Under the pieces are notes generated by a model. That model was given only the letters and a program-made list of their open reading frames with translations, was not told where the DNA came from and did not search any database. The position numbers were made by a program, and so were the translations under genes. Below, in pieces: positions 48,940 through 61,300 of a DNA stretch of 64,000 nucleotides (position 1 is the stretch's first letter; every line of letters begins with the position of its first letter). The stretch is from Dicaeum eximium (lineage: Eukaryota; Chordata; Aves; Passeriformes; Dicaeidae), in assembly GCA_013396995.1 (NCBI GenBank), contig VWZP01001589.1, positions 1,449,069-1,513,068 of the forward strand, written 5' to 3'.

Positions 48940-50480
48940 GTGTCTGACACAGCCCAACACTGCACTCAGAACTTGAGGTGAGGCAGCACCAATGCTGAGA
49001 TAGAGTGGGATAGCCACTCCTTTTGACCAGTCAGTCGTGCTCTGCTTGAAGCACCCCAGGATGTGTTTGGCCCTCTTGGCTGCCAGGGAACATCATTAGC
49101 TCATATTGAACTTCACAGCAAACAAATCTCCCAGATCCCTTTCTGCAGAGCTTCATTTCAGCCTCTTGTCCCCCAGTCTATACATGCACCCAGGCACAAA
49201 GCATTATACTGTCCCAAGTGTAGAATCCAGTATTGGTTGTTGCTCAGTTTCATGTCATTGGTGTTTACCCATTACTCTAATTATCAGTATTGCTCTCTAA
49301 GGCCTCTCTGCTCTCAAGGGAATCAATGACTCCTCCTAATTTTTTATCTTCAGCAACCTCTGTGTGACCTAACTCCTGTGTCCAGGTCATTAACTGAAAT
49401 ACCGAAGAGAATTTTCTCTCAAATTGAGCCCTGAGGGAACACCACTTTTGGCTGCCTGCCATTTAGCTGTTGCCTCCATTACTGCATCACTTTGAGCCCA
49501 TCCTTTCAGCCAATTGTTCACCTACCATATAGTGTGCATATTCAGCTATGTGCTGGACACCTTTTCCATAAAGATGTCATGAAAAATGGTATCAGAACCT
49601 TTGCTAAAATCCAAAAAGCTGTGCCCAGTGCCTTCTCTCCATTAACTAGGGAAGTAGCCTTGTAAAAAGTTAATAAGTTTTTGCTTCATGAATCCATGCT
49701 GGCTTTGACCAATCACTGCATGATCTTTCAAAGGTTTTTTGTTAACTTCCAGGATAATATTTTTTATAATTTTACAAAGCCCAAAATCAAGACTGTCAGA
49801 CCTATAATTAGCAGGGTCTTCTTCCTTGCCCTTTTTGAAAATTGAAAAAATGTTTACCATCTTCCAGTCACCTGGAACTCCTCTAGATCCCTAAGACTGT
49901 TGTTATATAACTACAGTAGGTCTTGCAATAACATCAGCACACTATTTCATTACCCTGGGATAAATCCCACCAGGTCCTACAGACTTGTTTGCATTCAGTT
50001 ACAGCAGCAAAATGTGTATCAATTCAAAGTCATCTGGGAGCCTATCGCTCATGGTCAATCATGGTGCTCCATCCCAGGGCTCCTAGAGCCTCGAGGCCCA
50101 TGACTGGTGTTAAAGACAGAACTGAAGAAGGCAACAAATATTTATGATTTATCTTCACCCATATTCCTGAAGTGATCAGCCCCACCAAGTAACAAATCAG
50201 TGTTTCTTTAGACCTCCTTTTGCTGTTAATGTACATACAACAACATTTGTTGTCCACCAATATGTGGGCAGCTTTAACTCCTACTGAGCTTTGGCTATAT
50301 GAATTCTCTTCCAATAATGGTTAACAGCGTATCTATAGTCCTATTGTATAGCCTGATCTTGCTTCCAGAATCCATACACTTTCTTTTCCTGCCTAGGTTA
50401 TAAAGGATGTCACTGTTCAGACAAGCCAGCCTTCTGCCTCTCTTGCTTGACTTTCAATGCATTGGGATTGCCTACTCCTG
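48940..50480 (-). mobile_element. Long CR1 LINE copy (linker plus RT), reverse orientation
   Basis: About 1.5 kb of antisense CR1 ORF2. Reading on the minus strand from the high end, there is the linker between endonuclease and RT (near 50290-50170, AHILVDNKCCCMYINSKRRSKE, where CR1 has a DNKKxFYxYINxKRRxKE pattern). The RT entry follows (about 49850-49660, IFKKGKEEDPANYRS...VIGQSQHGFMKQK). Next come decayed YLDFSKAFD and PQGSVLGP regions (to about 49400), and the 'CTTTCTGCAGAGCTTCATTTCAGCC' and 'TTGAGGTGAGGCAGCACCAATGC' landmarks to 48950. It is frameshifted throughout, and no 3' terminal octamer adjoins its low end. It may be the 5' continuation of the copy at 46961. Confidence 0.85.
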
Positions 50481-51379
50481 CACTTTTAAAAGACGTTTCT
50501 TATAAACTGACTAACATGTATAGACCCCATTTCACTCAGAACTCAGATTTCCAAAGGAAATTTATTGACTAGTACTTTGAGCAGCCTGAAGTTTACTTTC
50601 CTAATATGTAGTAAAGTAGTTCTATAGCTCTATTTTTTTTTTTTAAGTTTTGCTGAAACAGTATAGATTGAAGTCCACAGGAATTCAGTCAATTGATTCT
50701 AAAAATACTGGAACAATGTCAGAATGAAAAACCTTGTCAATGAAATGGATATATTATTCTATCATAGGACAGTGAGCATAAAGACATCAGCATGACTTAT
50801 CTTAAATATTTTCATTAACACTACCTTGCTTGTCCTTCCACAAGTGTTCGCGTCTTAAGCCAGTTGGGGATTAATGGATTATTTCACTAATATATCTATC
50901 AAAATAGTTTATAGTGTTTATAGTTTTTGTCTTCCTCAGTGCTGGCTTCTCAGCATGTCTCATATAACTCCCGAAAGCATACCTGTGTTTCCTTAATTTT
51001 CCTGAGTTGATTAGCAATGTACAGTTTCTAAAGCTAGGAATGAACCTTTTTCTCAATTCTACACAGTTGTAGGGGAAGTACAGCTAATTGCATTGTTCTC
51101 CTACTGTTTCAATTGCACATTAGAGAAGATCTATCTGTAGACTAAATTGAAAATACTGCGGGAATATTAAGAGAATAAAAAATCTAGGAGTATATTTCAG
51201 AAACTGGCATATCCAGCTCTGGCAATGCTTTTACTTAAGATCTAATTTGAAGACAGATAACAAGAATATACATTTCTAACATTTCTGTAATTTGAGGTCA
51301 AGTTTTAGACCCTAAAAGGATAACTTAAAGAAAGGTAAGAGTCATAGAAAAACAGAAGAAAGCAGCAGAGGAAAAACAG
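50481..51379. other. Non-genic AT-rich DNA
   Basis: No recognisable feature. A 61-codon minus frame at 50871-51056 is of chance length. Confidence 0.5.
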
Positions 51380-52031
51380 AGGGTCACAGTGGACAACAGG
51401 CTATCCATGAGCCAACAGTGCCTTATGGCCAAGAGCCAATGGTATCCTGGAGTTCTTTGGCAAAAACACTACCAATAGGTCGAGGAAAGTGATCCCTCCC
51501 CTCTACTTAACCTTGGTGAGGCCACATCTGTAGTGCTGTGTCCAGTTCTGTGCTTCAGTGCAAGAGAGACATGAAGCTCCTGGAGCAGCTCCAGCAGAGC
51601 GCTACCGAGTTCATCAAGGGACTTGAGCATCCCTCTTACAAGGAAAGCTTCTGAGGGAGCTGGGCATGTTCAGCCTCAAGAGGAGATGACTGAGAGGGGG
51701 CCTTATCAATGTCTGTAAGAATCTGAAGGGAGGATGTCAGGAGGATGGAGTCAGGCTCTTTTTGGAGGTGCCAAGCAATAAGACAACAGGCAATGGGCAG
51801 ACTCTGATGTACAGGAAGTTCTACCCAAATGCAAGGAAGAATTTCTTTACTGTTCAGGTGACCATGCACTGGAACAGGCTGCCCAGAAAGAATCCCTCAC
51901 TGTGGAGATTCAAGAATTGCCTGGACACAATCCTGTGCCATGTGCTCTAGGATGACCCTGCTTGAACAGGGAGGTTGGACTGGATGACCCACTGTGGTCC
52001 CTTCCAACCTGATCCATTCTACAATTCTTTG
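51380..52031 (+). mobile_element. CR1 LINE 3' part
   Basis: Sense orientation. It starts at the VDNRLSMSQQC block (about 51385-51420), followed by 'AGGTCGAGGAAAGTGATCCCTCCCCTCTACT' and 'CTGTGTCCAGTTCTGTGCTTC'. The C-terminal GMKFYPNARKNFFTVQVTMHWNRLPRKNP reading (in frame 51762-51950) precedes the stop. The 3' UTR has GACCCTGCTTGAACAGGGAGGTTGGACTGGATGACC and ends in ATTCTACA-ATTCTTTG, degenerate octamers. It is 5'-truncated within ORF2 and not functional. Confidence 0.92.
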
Positions 52032-53759
52032 TTAAAAAAATAATTTTTCTGCTATATATAGATCAATCTGTCTGATGAGCAACAACTTTAATGCTGCTGG
52101 AATCGTCATCAGTAATGAATGTCCATGGCAGTTAGAGGAATATAAACAGTGGTTGATCCTTTATTTTTTTATTAGTCTAAACATTGTTACTGAGCAAAAT
52201 AGGTTGTCTTCTCACGTAGGAAGGAAGGTTTTCCTTCCTACTGAAATACATAGGTTGTAAATCCAGCATTATTAAAAACTTGCATTTGATAACTTTTTAA
52301 ATACTTATGGCAAATTATGCCTCCCAAAAAGGGATGAGTGGGAGGGAACAATTTAAAATAGTTGCATAGTGACTTTAGAAAACTCTGAAAAACCTGGCCA
52401 ACTTTTAGCTAGCATAGTTAGTCTGTAAAATAATGATAAAAATATAAAATTATACAGTAAGTCATTAAAAGTTTCTTACTGTCATAGTCATGATTTATTC
52501 AAATATACCTTCCAATCTACCATCAACACAGGATAAGACTTAAGTAGATAAAAAGGAGACAGAAATTCATGTCCTCAGTGCTAAACATGAAACAAGATAG
52601 CAAGTTTTTAAAAGTATAAAAACCAGTGTAGATATTGTCATAATACTTTCTGAAGGAAACCATCTTCCTGTCATTCTTTTGCCTGTTTCTAATTCTATTT
52701 CTATGGATTTCTGTACATTTACTGTGTTTTTCAATTTGAGATTCTCACAGCACCTGCAACATTAGATCTTCAGATACAGCAATGCATTGCCTCTGTTGAT
52801 TTGAGTAAGTTTCTAGTTTTAATGGAAGGAGAAAACTCAGAATATGAAGTCTCTAAATCCTTGCACTGCTGCTGGTCTGTTAAGGTAATCCTTAGCAAGG
52901 TACTGAAGAGTCTTTGCCTTAATGATACCATTTGAAGAAGGGAAGTAATATTGCTTGAATCTGAAGTCACAGAATGATTTTGCCATGAATTGTGCTGTCC
53001 TGAGGAGTGTTTGCACCTCTACCTATCTGTTTATGATCTGTGAACAGTCTATTGGTAATAAAACCAAGACAGCTACCTAGATGGTAGAGTTCTAACAGTT
53101 CATGAAAATTTTCTGGCAGCCACTAGATGAGTTAACTATTTAGAAATTCTTGGAAGATATTTATTTAGATAGAAAGGATTTTAATAGTGGGTAAACTGTT
53201 GTCTTTGTAGGTAAAAAAGCGTAAAATGATGTGTTGCTTGATACAAAGAATAAATCAATGGATATTTAACTTTCCATGGAGCACTGCAAGTAAATGCTTT
53301 TAACTCATCTGTAAGTGCTTTAGGATAAGTACTCCAATTGGGATATTTGAGGAAGATACAGATATCCAATGAGAAAATATCGACTCTGACACCATCTGTT
53401 AAGCTAAGTGATTGCATCTGAGGTGAAATCAAAAGGTAGAGAAAATAATATTTTTATATCTAGTGGCTGTATTATCAGTCACTAAGAGCTAGGAAAGGGG
53501 AGGCTATAAAGTGTCTTTCAAAAGATGTAAGGGCAGCCAAATAGCAAGGCATTATAAAGCAGTTACTCTTAGCATATAATGAGATAGAAAATGGGAACTA
53601 CACATCAAATATACATTTAAAAGAATTGAGGGAGTATTAAGGAAGATTTAAAAACAACGTAAAAGAAAATGCAAGAGAAACCAAACCAAAAAAATCCAGT
53701 AAAATCCAAATTACTCAATTCATAGGGTGGCTAAAGTAGTATTTTAAGACCACAAGCAT
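52032..53759. other. Non-genic AT-rich DNA
   Basis: No recognisable gene. The last 300 bases (from about 53450) are purine-rich and may be part of the ancient LINE that follows. Confidence 0.5.
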
Positions 53760-54640
53760 CAAAAGTGAAAATGCCATATAAAGCTTTTGACATGCTTCCA
53801 CAGAAACATTAAAAACAACCCCCTATTCACATTCATTAGTGAAAGAATATATGTTATAGGTTAAAACACTTCTGCAGAAGGAGATGCTGTATTTTACATT
53901 CTGAGAGTTCAATCTTCAATTCTTTGAAACATTTTTGTTAGCAGCCAGATTGATGAACTAAAAACAGCACTTAGACCATTCACAGATGGTAAACAGATAG
54001 GTAGAAGAGCAAACACTCTTCTGGACAGGATGAAAATCATTTTGATAGAGTGGGAGAAGATCTGAGATCAACAAGATAATATCCAATAAAAAAAGTGCAT
54101 AGTTCTACTCTTTAAAAGGGAACAAACATAAAATAAGGAATATCTGGCAAATCCTGCAAGCTTCAGAGGAGTCAACAACCCGATGTCCTATAAATGAGGA
54201 AAACAGTCTTTTGGGTTATGCTAGTAAGACTGTCAGATGGAAAACACAGGAGATAATATTTCTACTCACTGTGAATGTAATTCAAGACCAAATTAATAAA
54301 TGTGGGGTTCAAGAAAAGGAAGAAAGTTTTAAACCATCTCAAAAGCACTATTATTTGGGCAAGAGGTTTAACTAGAACAAAAGAGAGTGGGATAGAAGGG
54401 TAACAGTATGATATGTTAAAAAGATTGTTGAACCAGTTTTACATTATTTTCCTGAGTCCACCAATGACAACAAAGAGTCATCAGTAGTCTTTGTTACAAT
54501 AAATCTTACATTGAAGATTGAGAAAAGCTTTCTAATTATATGACTGGAAAACACTGCAGCAGCATGCCTGAGGAGATGTAATTTCTACTAGATTTTAAAG
54601 ACTAGGAATAGACAATATTCAGCCTGTAGCCAAAGGATAG
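53760..54640 (+). mobile_element. Ancient CR1/L3-like LINE copy, heavily decayed
   Basis: Near 53778-53806 AAAGCTTTTGACATGCTTCC matches the RT 'KAFDxxP' block. From 53980, GATGGTAAACAGATAGGTAGAAG...AGCAAACACT, then GGACAGGATGAAAATC and GAGATCAACAAGATAAT follow the order of the segment after the FADD motif in older reptile/bird CR1 elements. GACTGGAAAACACTGCAGCAGCATGCCTGAGGAGAT at 54541-54577 matches the late HWNRLPEE block. No frame survives. The divergence and indels imply a much older insertion than the copies at 14286 or 51380. It was recognised by eye only, and the boundaries are approximate. Confidence 0.55.
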
Positions 54641-57600
54641 AGTAGCTCAGTTAGATTTCAAGCTCTGTTTTATTAAATAATTCTCTGTTACTATATACAA
54701 TAATAAAATAAAGAACAAGTATTATTTCACTTGTATGATTTCCTAGAATAAAAATATATATCCTTACGTAAAATATTTGCAAAATTGTGAAATAATAATA
54801 TATTACTTGGACATACACTGAATTACATAACCTACATGCATGCAGAAATAGATGTTTAAGCAAAAGGCTTCAAAGGAACAGCAGTGGGTTTTTGCAAGAT
54901 GTTGTTTAATACAGTTTGATACAGTAACAATTTGAAACAGTATTGTCATAATCCAGTAGAAGTTGTAATGATTTTTACATAGATTTAAGTTTGCACTCCC
55001 CTTTCTTCTATTTTAAAATACTTGGTATTTTTGCTTAACATGTTTTCTCAAGGAACCAGTATTAAATAGATCATTATTACTTTGAAAGATATTTAATGTT
55101 CACTGTCATTTGCTTTTATGCATAATAAGGCACAGAGATGAAAAATTCATGATAACATACACTAGGAAATAGGATTTCCAATTGAGACAAATTATATGCA
55201 AATAAGGGATCAAAATTCAAACAAAAAGAGCAATTATGAATTTAAGAGAATAATTTTTTAAAAGGACACAAAGGAAGCAAAAAAAGTTATAACAAATAGA
55301 ACAACTGTGCTTTGATGTGTGATAAAAATGGATTAGTCCTTTAAGTGTCAAACTTCTTACAGAAACAACATTATTAGCTTTATTTTTTAATAATAATGTC
55401 AGGCTGTAATATCTAAAACTTTGATTTTTAGAAACAAATTGATTTGCAATCAACATTGACTATGATTATAACACAGGGTATAACATGCCAAAGGCATATT
55501 TTGATACAGGGCATGATAATCATTGCTAGTATTGTGGGAAGGAGGGGGAGCCCCAGGTGTAGAGATGTTAAAGAACAACCATGAAGATGATTATAGAGTG
55601 TGTCAGATATAATAAGTTCTCAAGCTCCACATAATAGCTCTGTACCTGCTTGTTCTGCTCCAGCAGCTGTCTCTGACAGTGAGAATTATTAGAAGACAGA
55701 GCAAGTGCTTTAAGGGTCACGAGCTACTTTGCCCATTCATAGACTTGAGAAAGCCAATACTTGGTCGTTAGTAGCCACACATCCCTAAAAGCCATAATAA
55801 ATATCTGTCCTAAGTCAACAGAAAATATAATTATGAAACTTCTCCCACATCTCTTCTTTCACACAAACTCTGCTGTTGTGTAGAACCTGTATAAAAGGAA
55901 ATATCCCAACAGAATGAAAGGTCAGTAATAAATTATTCTTTGTAATAGTACTTTCATGAGTTCCCAGAAATGGGACTATGGAAAGCAATCATGCATCCCT
56001 CACATATGGATTTACTGAGAATGTTTTTTGTGTTGTCCTTATAGTTTGGTTGGTTTAGGCTTTTTTGTTTGTTTGATTTTTTTTTGTCTGTTTGTTTTTG
56101 TGGTTTTTGTGGGTTTTTGGTTTGGCTTTTTTTGTTGTTGTTGTCGTTTTCTTGGTGGTGATGGTTTTTTTGTTTTGGTTTTGAATTGTTTGGAATGTGG
56201 GGGTAGTGGTTTTTTTGTATTTTTCTTTTTCAAATCCAGATTTCAGAGAACAGTCAAATTGTTGCATTTTGGGTGTAACCTAATAACACACATGACCAAA
56301 AGATGTCTGGAATCCTAGGCACGGAAAGATATTTCATATATGTATAAACTTCCATTAAAGTGAGAAAATCCTTTAGAGAAAAATAGAATTATCCAGATAT
56401 GCTGCCTTATACGTAAATAATTCACACACTACATTTAAATTTATTGCAAGGTAACCTCATCTTTTAGAAAGACAAATGGTCCTATGAGTTTATATAGAAT
56501 ATTAAAATGAAGCTTGGAATGCTGGTAGGGATACTTTATTTGATTCAATGACTAAAATTGTAATGGGTTTTTAGTACAATACCCACTAATGTTCAACAAT
56601 ACTTCTCATACTTTCTTCTAAAACTTTTCTTTATACTGTATGCAAATTCACCTGCATCAGGATATTTAGTTGAATAAACAAGCTACAATTGATACGTTAG
56701 AGTAAGCATGATGTAGCATTCTCAGTGTGTCTCAAAGCAGATGGGTGCTTTTTATACTTTTATAGGAGAGCACAAAAGAAAAAGCACAAAATTACTTTGT
56801 CCAAAACAAAGTAATTGTCCGCACATAGTTTTAAATGCCTTAAAATGTTACAATTCTCAGTATATTAAAATTATTGTATGAGTTATGGCCTTATCAAGCA
56901 GAGGAAAAAATTTTTTAAAGGATAAAGATGTTAAAATAGAATAGCTTTGGTTCTGAGAAAGCAAAGGTCTGATGAAAAAAAAAGTCCTCACAATGCTAGA
57001 AGAAATGTAAATTGTCTAAAATGGTGCAGACATTCACAGAAGACTTTTGAAGGAGTTTCAGCAAATGCCTTCTAAATACAAAATGGCATATTGGTCACCA
57101 GCTTTCCTTAAAAGGGATGAAATTATTCAATGTGTGCAAGTTATTACAACCATTTTGCTAAGTTCTGTAGCCCTTTCATTCTGTCAACACTTTTGAAAAG
57201 AACAAGTTTATTGTTCTAAAGTACATTGCATACAGCTGTATAGTGCTTCACATGTGATGACTTCTGTCTATGAAAGAGTTTGATTTAATTGCTAAAATAA
57301 TATTTTTCATTCACCTAGACTCGGTTTTCTTCTGTTTGATCCAGCATAGTACAAAGCAATAAAGCTAACAGTTGTTTCTCTGCAATATGTTAGAAATTCT
57401 TCAGAAAGCTGACTGACTAAGAATACAAAAGATTCCCAAGAGAAGAAAACAAGGCTCTCAGTGATTTGCATAAAAATTTGGAAATTCTTTTCTTTCTTAT
57501 TCTTATTTAGATCTGTGTTAAAAAAGCCCAAACAAACCAACATTAGGTTCTTCAGAATTTTTAAAATTAATTTATAGTGAATATTAAATACTATTGCTAA

Positions 57601-58699
57601 CTAACTTTATTAGTGATTTTCAGTAAAAATTTCTAAGGTAACATGAGATATACCTCATTAAATTACCACTATAAAACAGTATTAGAGTATTACATGTAAG
57701 GATTAATTAAGGCACTTTAAGCAAAATAGATATCATTCAAAATAACACACTGAAACACTCTTGACAAAAATATTTAAGATGCAAGCATAAAAATGAATAG
57801 AAAATATATAGTGATTAAAATGTCAGACAACTATTGAGCCTAATTCTGCTGAGGAACATGACATTTCTTTTGTATTAAAAACATGGCAAAATTTGATTGT
57901 ATGGTTTAATGTATTCTCTTACATGTAACTAAAATACTGAGAACATGATATCTGAACCCTGTGGCATTGTGCCAGGCAAGGAACTGCAGTGAAGCTGTTA
58001 GGTCTGAGACTGAAGCGTCGTGACCTTTGCAATAGTATTCAGATCCTTACTTTTTTTTTTCCTGTGGTGCATTTGTTGAATAAATGAATAAGTCTGCCAT
58101 CCATTGTCAATGAGATCTACTGATAGAAAACTATTTGATTACGTGTGACAAACTCTTTCATCAGCTGCTGATAACTACATTTAAGCAGTGACTTGGCCAA
58201 AGGTCCACATAGATTATTGACCTGTCTCTGAACAAGAGCATGATCTTAATTAGAGGTTCATTGTTTCATCAAAACAAGTTTCTTTTAATATTGATATAAC
58301 TATTAAAAAACTCCAAGAATGAGCGGGATAAAGTGTCAATATATATAGTTACCTAACACTAGACTGGAAGTCAAATTATCTTTTTTTGATTTTCCCAGGG
58401 CTTTTCAATGTGAACTGCTCTGAAGTGGATTAGATTATTACAATTTGTCTGAAAACTAAGCACTATTAGAATGATTGAGGTTTAGATATCTGAATTAAAA
58501 TGAAAGGTAAAATAATTAAAAGTAGTAAGAAGAATTAGTTTCACCTACCAGTTATTTAACTTTTTCAAATAATTCCTGAAGGCTTTTACTGATGGCAAGG
58601 GTCTGGAGACTTCAATAACATACTATTTTTGAGTAAAAAACCACAGCTTTAAAATAATTCCAGCTGACTCAAGATAAGTAAAAGGATTTTTTAAATGAG
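54641..58699. other. Non-genic AT-rich DNA
   Basis: No recognisable gene over 4 kb. It holds a G/T-rich low-complexity run at 56040-56230; the 96-codon plus and the lysine-rich minus frames across that run are composition artefacts. Confidence 0.55.
56040..56230. repeat. TTTTGTTT-type G/T-rich low-complexity tract
   Basis: About 190 bases on the plus strand of T runs separated by G, with almost no A or C. It may derive from an expanded poly(T)/(TTTG)n of a minus-oriented retroelement tail, but no body was identified. Confidence 0.85.
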
Positions 58700-59070
58700 T
58701 ACAGGTGTAGCACCTTACACTAGGGCTTGCTGAAGTTAATGAAATTTGCTTGGACTCACTTTTCAGACTTGCCGAGGTTTGTCTGGATGGCTTCCCTTTC
58801 CTCCATCCTATCCCTTGCACAACACATCATGGTGTCACATCAAACTTGCTGAGAGTGCACTGCATCCCACTGTTCATGTCACCAACAAACATTTTCAACA
58901 ATGCTGGTCCCAATACTGACCCCTGAGCAGCACCACTCATCACTGATCTCCACTTGGACATTGAGCTGCTGACCACAATTCTTTGTGTGTGACAAACTAG
59001 CTGGTTCTTTATCCACCCAAAAGTCAACCCATCAAGTCCATGTCCCTCCAGTTTTGAGTCAAAGATATTG
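58700..59070 (-). mobile_element. CR1 LINE fragment (RT region), reverse orientation
   Basis: On the minus strand 59027-58827 reads GWIKNQLV...RIVVSSSMSKWRSVMSGAAQGSVLGPALLKMFVGDMNSGMQCTLSKF, clearly the CR1 RT PQGSVLGPxLFxxFxNDxxSGIECTLSKF region. The catalytic FADD that should follow is lost (DVTP). The low-coordinate part ('GTCTGGATGGCTTCCCTTTCC', 'GCACCTTACACTAGGGCTTGCTG') is the next antisense ORF2 segment. Both ends are truncated. Confidence 0.88.
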
Positions 59071-60299
59071 AAATGTTTAACAGTTGTGAAAAGGAGGAGG
59101 AATTATTTTAATGTGAAAATATTTACATTTATTTTGGTAATTTTGAATAATCATTTTACAGAAACTGACTTTAGGCTCCCCCAGTGTTATGCCTGTCTGT
59201 GCAGAAAATAGAAAGTGAAGAAAAGGTCTTTAAAACACAGGGATTAAAACCAAAATAATTATAAATTCCAAATCACCACATTGACCTTGAATCTTTTTCT
59301 TAAGACAACATTATAGGAGCAAATCCTACTTCCTTCAGTGATTGCTACCAAGGAAAACACCGCTGATGTTATAATTAGAGAAACTGAGAAAAAAAAAATA
59401 ACCCTACTATTTTGCCACACATGGGTGATTCTGAAAGAAAATTAGGAAACAGTTATTTGAGCCAAAGACACATTAGAAATAAGGAGTTTAATGAACTTTG
59501 GTGCTACTTTATGGAAAATGAACTTTGGAAACAAAACTCATGTCATTTGGAAACATTCTTGGTATTAGGATTTCTCCTTATCATTTCCGTAACGATCTTT
59601 AAATCTTTTGAAAAACACTGTCTCCCATCCAAAATCCAGTTTTGAAGCAAAGCATTAAAAAGCAGACATTGTGTTTTGAAGGTTGGCAGGTAGGCAGCTC
59701 ATGGAGACACTGACAGTCATCATCTTTTGTACACCAAGAACAGCTGCAGATACACTGCCAGTCACGGCTGACTAATAAATGCACCCTAACTGGTCCTAGT
59801 CTGCTGCCCAGGGAAGAAACTGGGCCCTAGCAGAAACTGGGAGCATCCTCCTCCCCTAGTCTATAATTTAATGGTAACAATGTAACATTGACCCTTTACA
59901 AGATTGAGTCCAAAGAGATAAGGAAAAGAAATTCTCACTTAAAACACATGAATTCTTAAAATAAAAAAACCAAGTTGTGCTTCTGTGTCTCCATAAGTTG
60001 ATGCCATGCAATCTTAAGAATCCGAAAGGCTGTCATAAAAAAAAAAAAAAAAAAAAAAAGGGCAGTTAAGGGAATTAAAACCTTGGAATGTATCTTAGAG
60101 GCTTCTTAGGGAAGCTGTACTAGAAGCACAGAACAAATCTATACTACTCATAAAAGTCCTGAGAAAAGAAGCAAGCCTGGTTAAAAGGCAGGGGAGTTAT
60201 TTGAAAGCAGTCTTCAAAGAACTGGGATCATGATGAAATGAAGAAAATAGAAGAAAAGTAATATCTGGAAAGTTAAAAAACTCCATAAACCTGGGTAAA
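59071..60299. other. Non-genic AT-rich DNA
   Basis: No gene was recognised. It contains an A23 run at 60037-60059 and a 77-codon plus frame at 59412-59645 without family features. Confidence 0.5.
60037..60059 (+). repeat. A23 homopolymer
   Basis: Twenty-three A, followed by GGGCAG. It could be a retrocopy tail, but the 200 bases upstream have no recognisable source and no AATAAA within 30 bases. Confidence 0.9.
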
Positions 60300-60515
60300 A
60301 GAAGAGCTTGAGGTAGAACAAGCAAAATTCATAAAAATTAATAAATCTTTCTTCAAACACATCAGCAGGAAGAACTCTGAGACACTTCAAATCCCACAGA
60401 TTATCGAGCTATAAAAGGAGCCTTCAGGAAAAATAAAGTCACAGAAGAAAGCTGAAGAGACACTTTGTGCTTGTGTTCACTGTTGAAGAACATGTACAAA
60501 TTTTCCCACCAGAAC
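60300..60515 (+). mobile_element. Ancient CR1-like LINE fragment (endonuclease-RT linker)
   Basis: The plus frame near 60302-60370 reads EELEVEQAKFIKINKSFFKHISRK, fitting the CR1 linker pattern of acidic start, DNKKxFFKxIxxK. GCTGAAGAGACACTTTGTGC and GTTCACTGTTGAAGAACATG at 60452-60493 match the following 'KAExLNxFFxxVFTxE' text. It is highly decayed and interrupted by T-rich DNA from 60527. The match is to the older CR1/L3-like type, as at 53760. Confidence 0.5.
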
Positions 60516-61029
60516 ACCCACTCACTCTTTTTTTCCCCCTTTCTTTTTTTTTTTTTTTTCAAATTGGGAAAGGATTTCAGAAGATGTGTTTCAACTTGAG
60601 CTCCCCTAGGGGAAAGCTCAGAAAAAAAAAGACAGTAATGAGAGACCAGAAGCAGATAATTTTCGTCCAAGGCCTTAGAGATTTGATGGTAAACAGATGA
60701 ACAAGATGTGATGTACCATCTCTTCCTCAAAACCCGTGAGGTAAATGAGAAGCCAAAGGGAAGTGCAGGAATTTGTTTAACCACAAATGCTTGCAGGCTC
60801 ACAGATTATTCAAAGGAGGTACTAATCTTGTTTCTCCTGTTATTATAGTATTTTCTATGCGTCTGCTTTTGATGGTAGCACCAGATGAGAAGGACATTTT
60901 ATCCCATTGCAGTACCTCTTCTCTTCCATGCTTTAGTTCTGATGAGAATACAGTTTAGGTGTTACCAAAATGTAAGTACAGCACATAAATGCAATGCTAA
61001 GGTACCCCTTCCACTCACCACAACAGGAA
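60516..61029. other. Non-genic DNA with T-rich run
   Basis: It includes a T16 run at 60544-60559. The 133-codon minus frame 60401-60802 crosses this run (giving KKKKKKRKGEKK) and the antisense of the ancient LINE; it is not considered a gene. Confidence 0.55.
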
Positions 61030-61300
61030 ATAAAATGCAGTACCCTGTTGGCTTCTTTTACTGCACAAGAACCCTGTTCACTAGCACTGAACTTGTCCAC
61101 TGGGAACCTCAGGACCCTTTCCACTGGGCTGCTCCCCAGATGGGTGGAACCCAATTCTCCAGCCAATGCATAGACCACTTGTCTAGACAGCCACACATCA
61201 GTTTCTCTATACCAGGCCATGTGAATCCTGAAAGCCTTGTAGCATTGTACTGAAATCCTTGGAGAAATCCAGGTAGGCAATGTCCACTGCTCAGTCCTTA
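61030..61300 (-). mobile_element. CR1 LINE fragment, reverse orientation, rearranged
   Basis: AAATGCAGTACCCTGTTGGCTTCTTTTACTGCACAAG, then AACTTGTCCACTGGGAACC and TTTCCACTGGGCTGCTCCCCAGATGGGTGG, are antisense of the CR1 segment after the RT core. At about 61235 it jumps to 'GAAATCCTTGGAGAAATCCAGGTAGGCAATGTCCACTGCTC', antisense of the YLDFSKAFD region, so several hundred bases are missing between. Overlapping 122- and 115-codon frames here are shadows of this decayed element. Confidence 0.75.

Noticed and set aside
56028..56318. Phe/Gly-rich plus frame and Lys/Thr-rich minus frames, resembling membrane or basic proteins
   Set aside because: Produced by a G/T-rich low-complexity tract.
60037..60059. 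A23 run as the tail of a processed pseudogene
   Set aside because: No recognisable coding or RNA-derived sequence upstream, no close AATAAA, and no flanking duplication found.
60401..60802. 133-codon minus frame
   Set aside because: It crosses a T16 run giving a lysine string and runs antisense to an ancient LINE; no domain is recognisable.
60885..61280. Overlapping 122- and 115-codon frames on opposite strands
   Set aside because: Both overlap a rearranged minus-strand CR1 fragment; neither is an independent gene.
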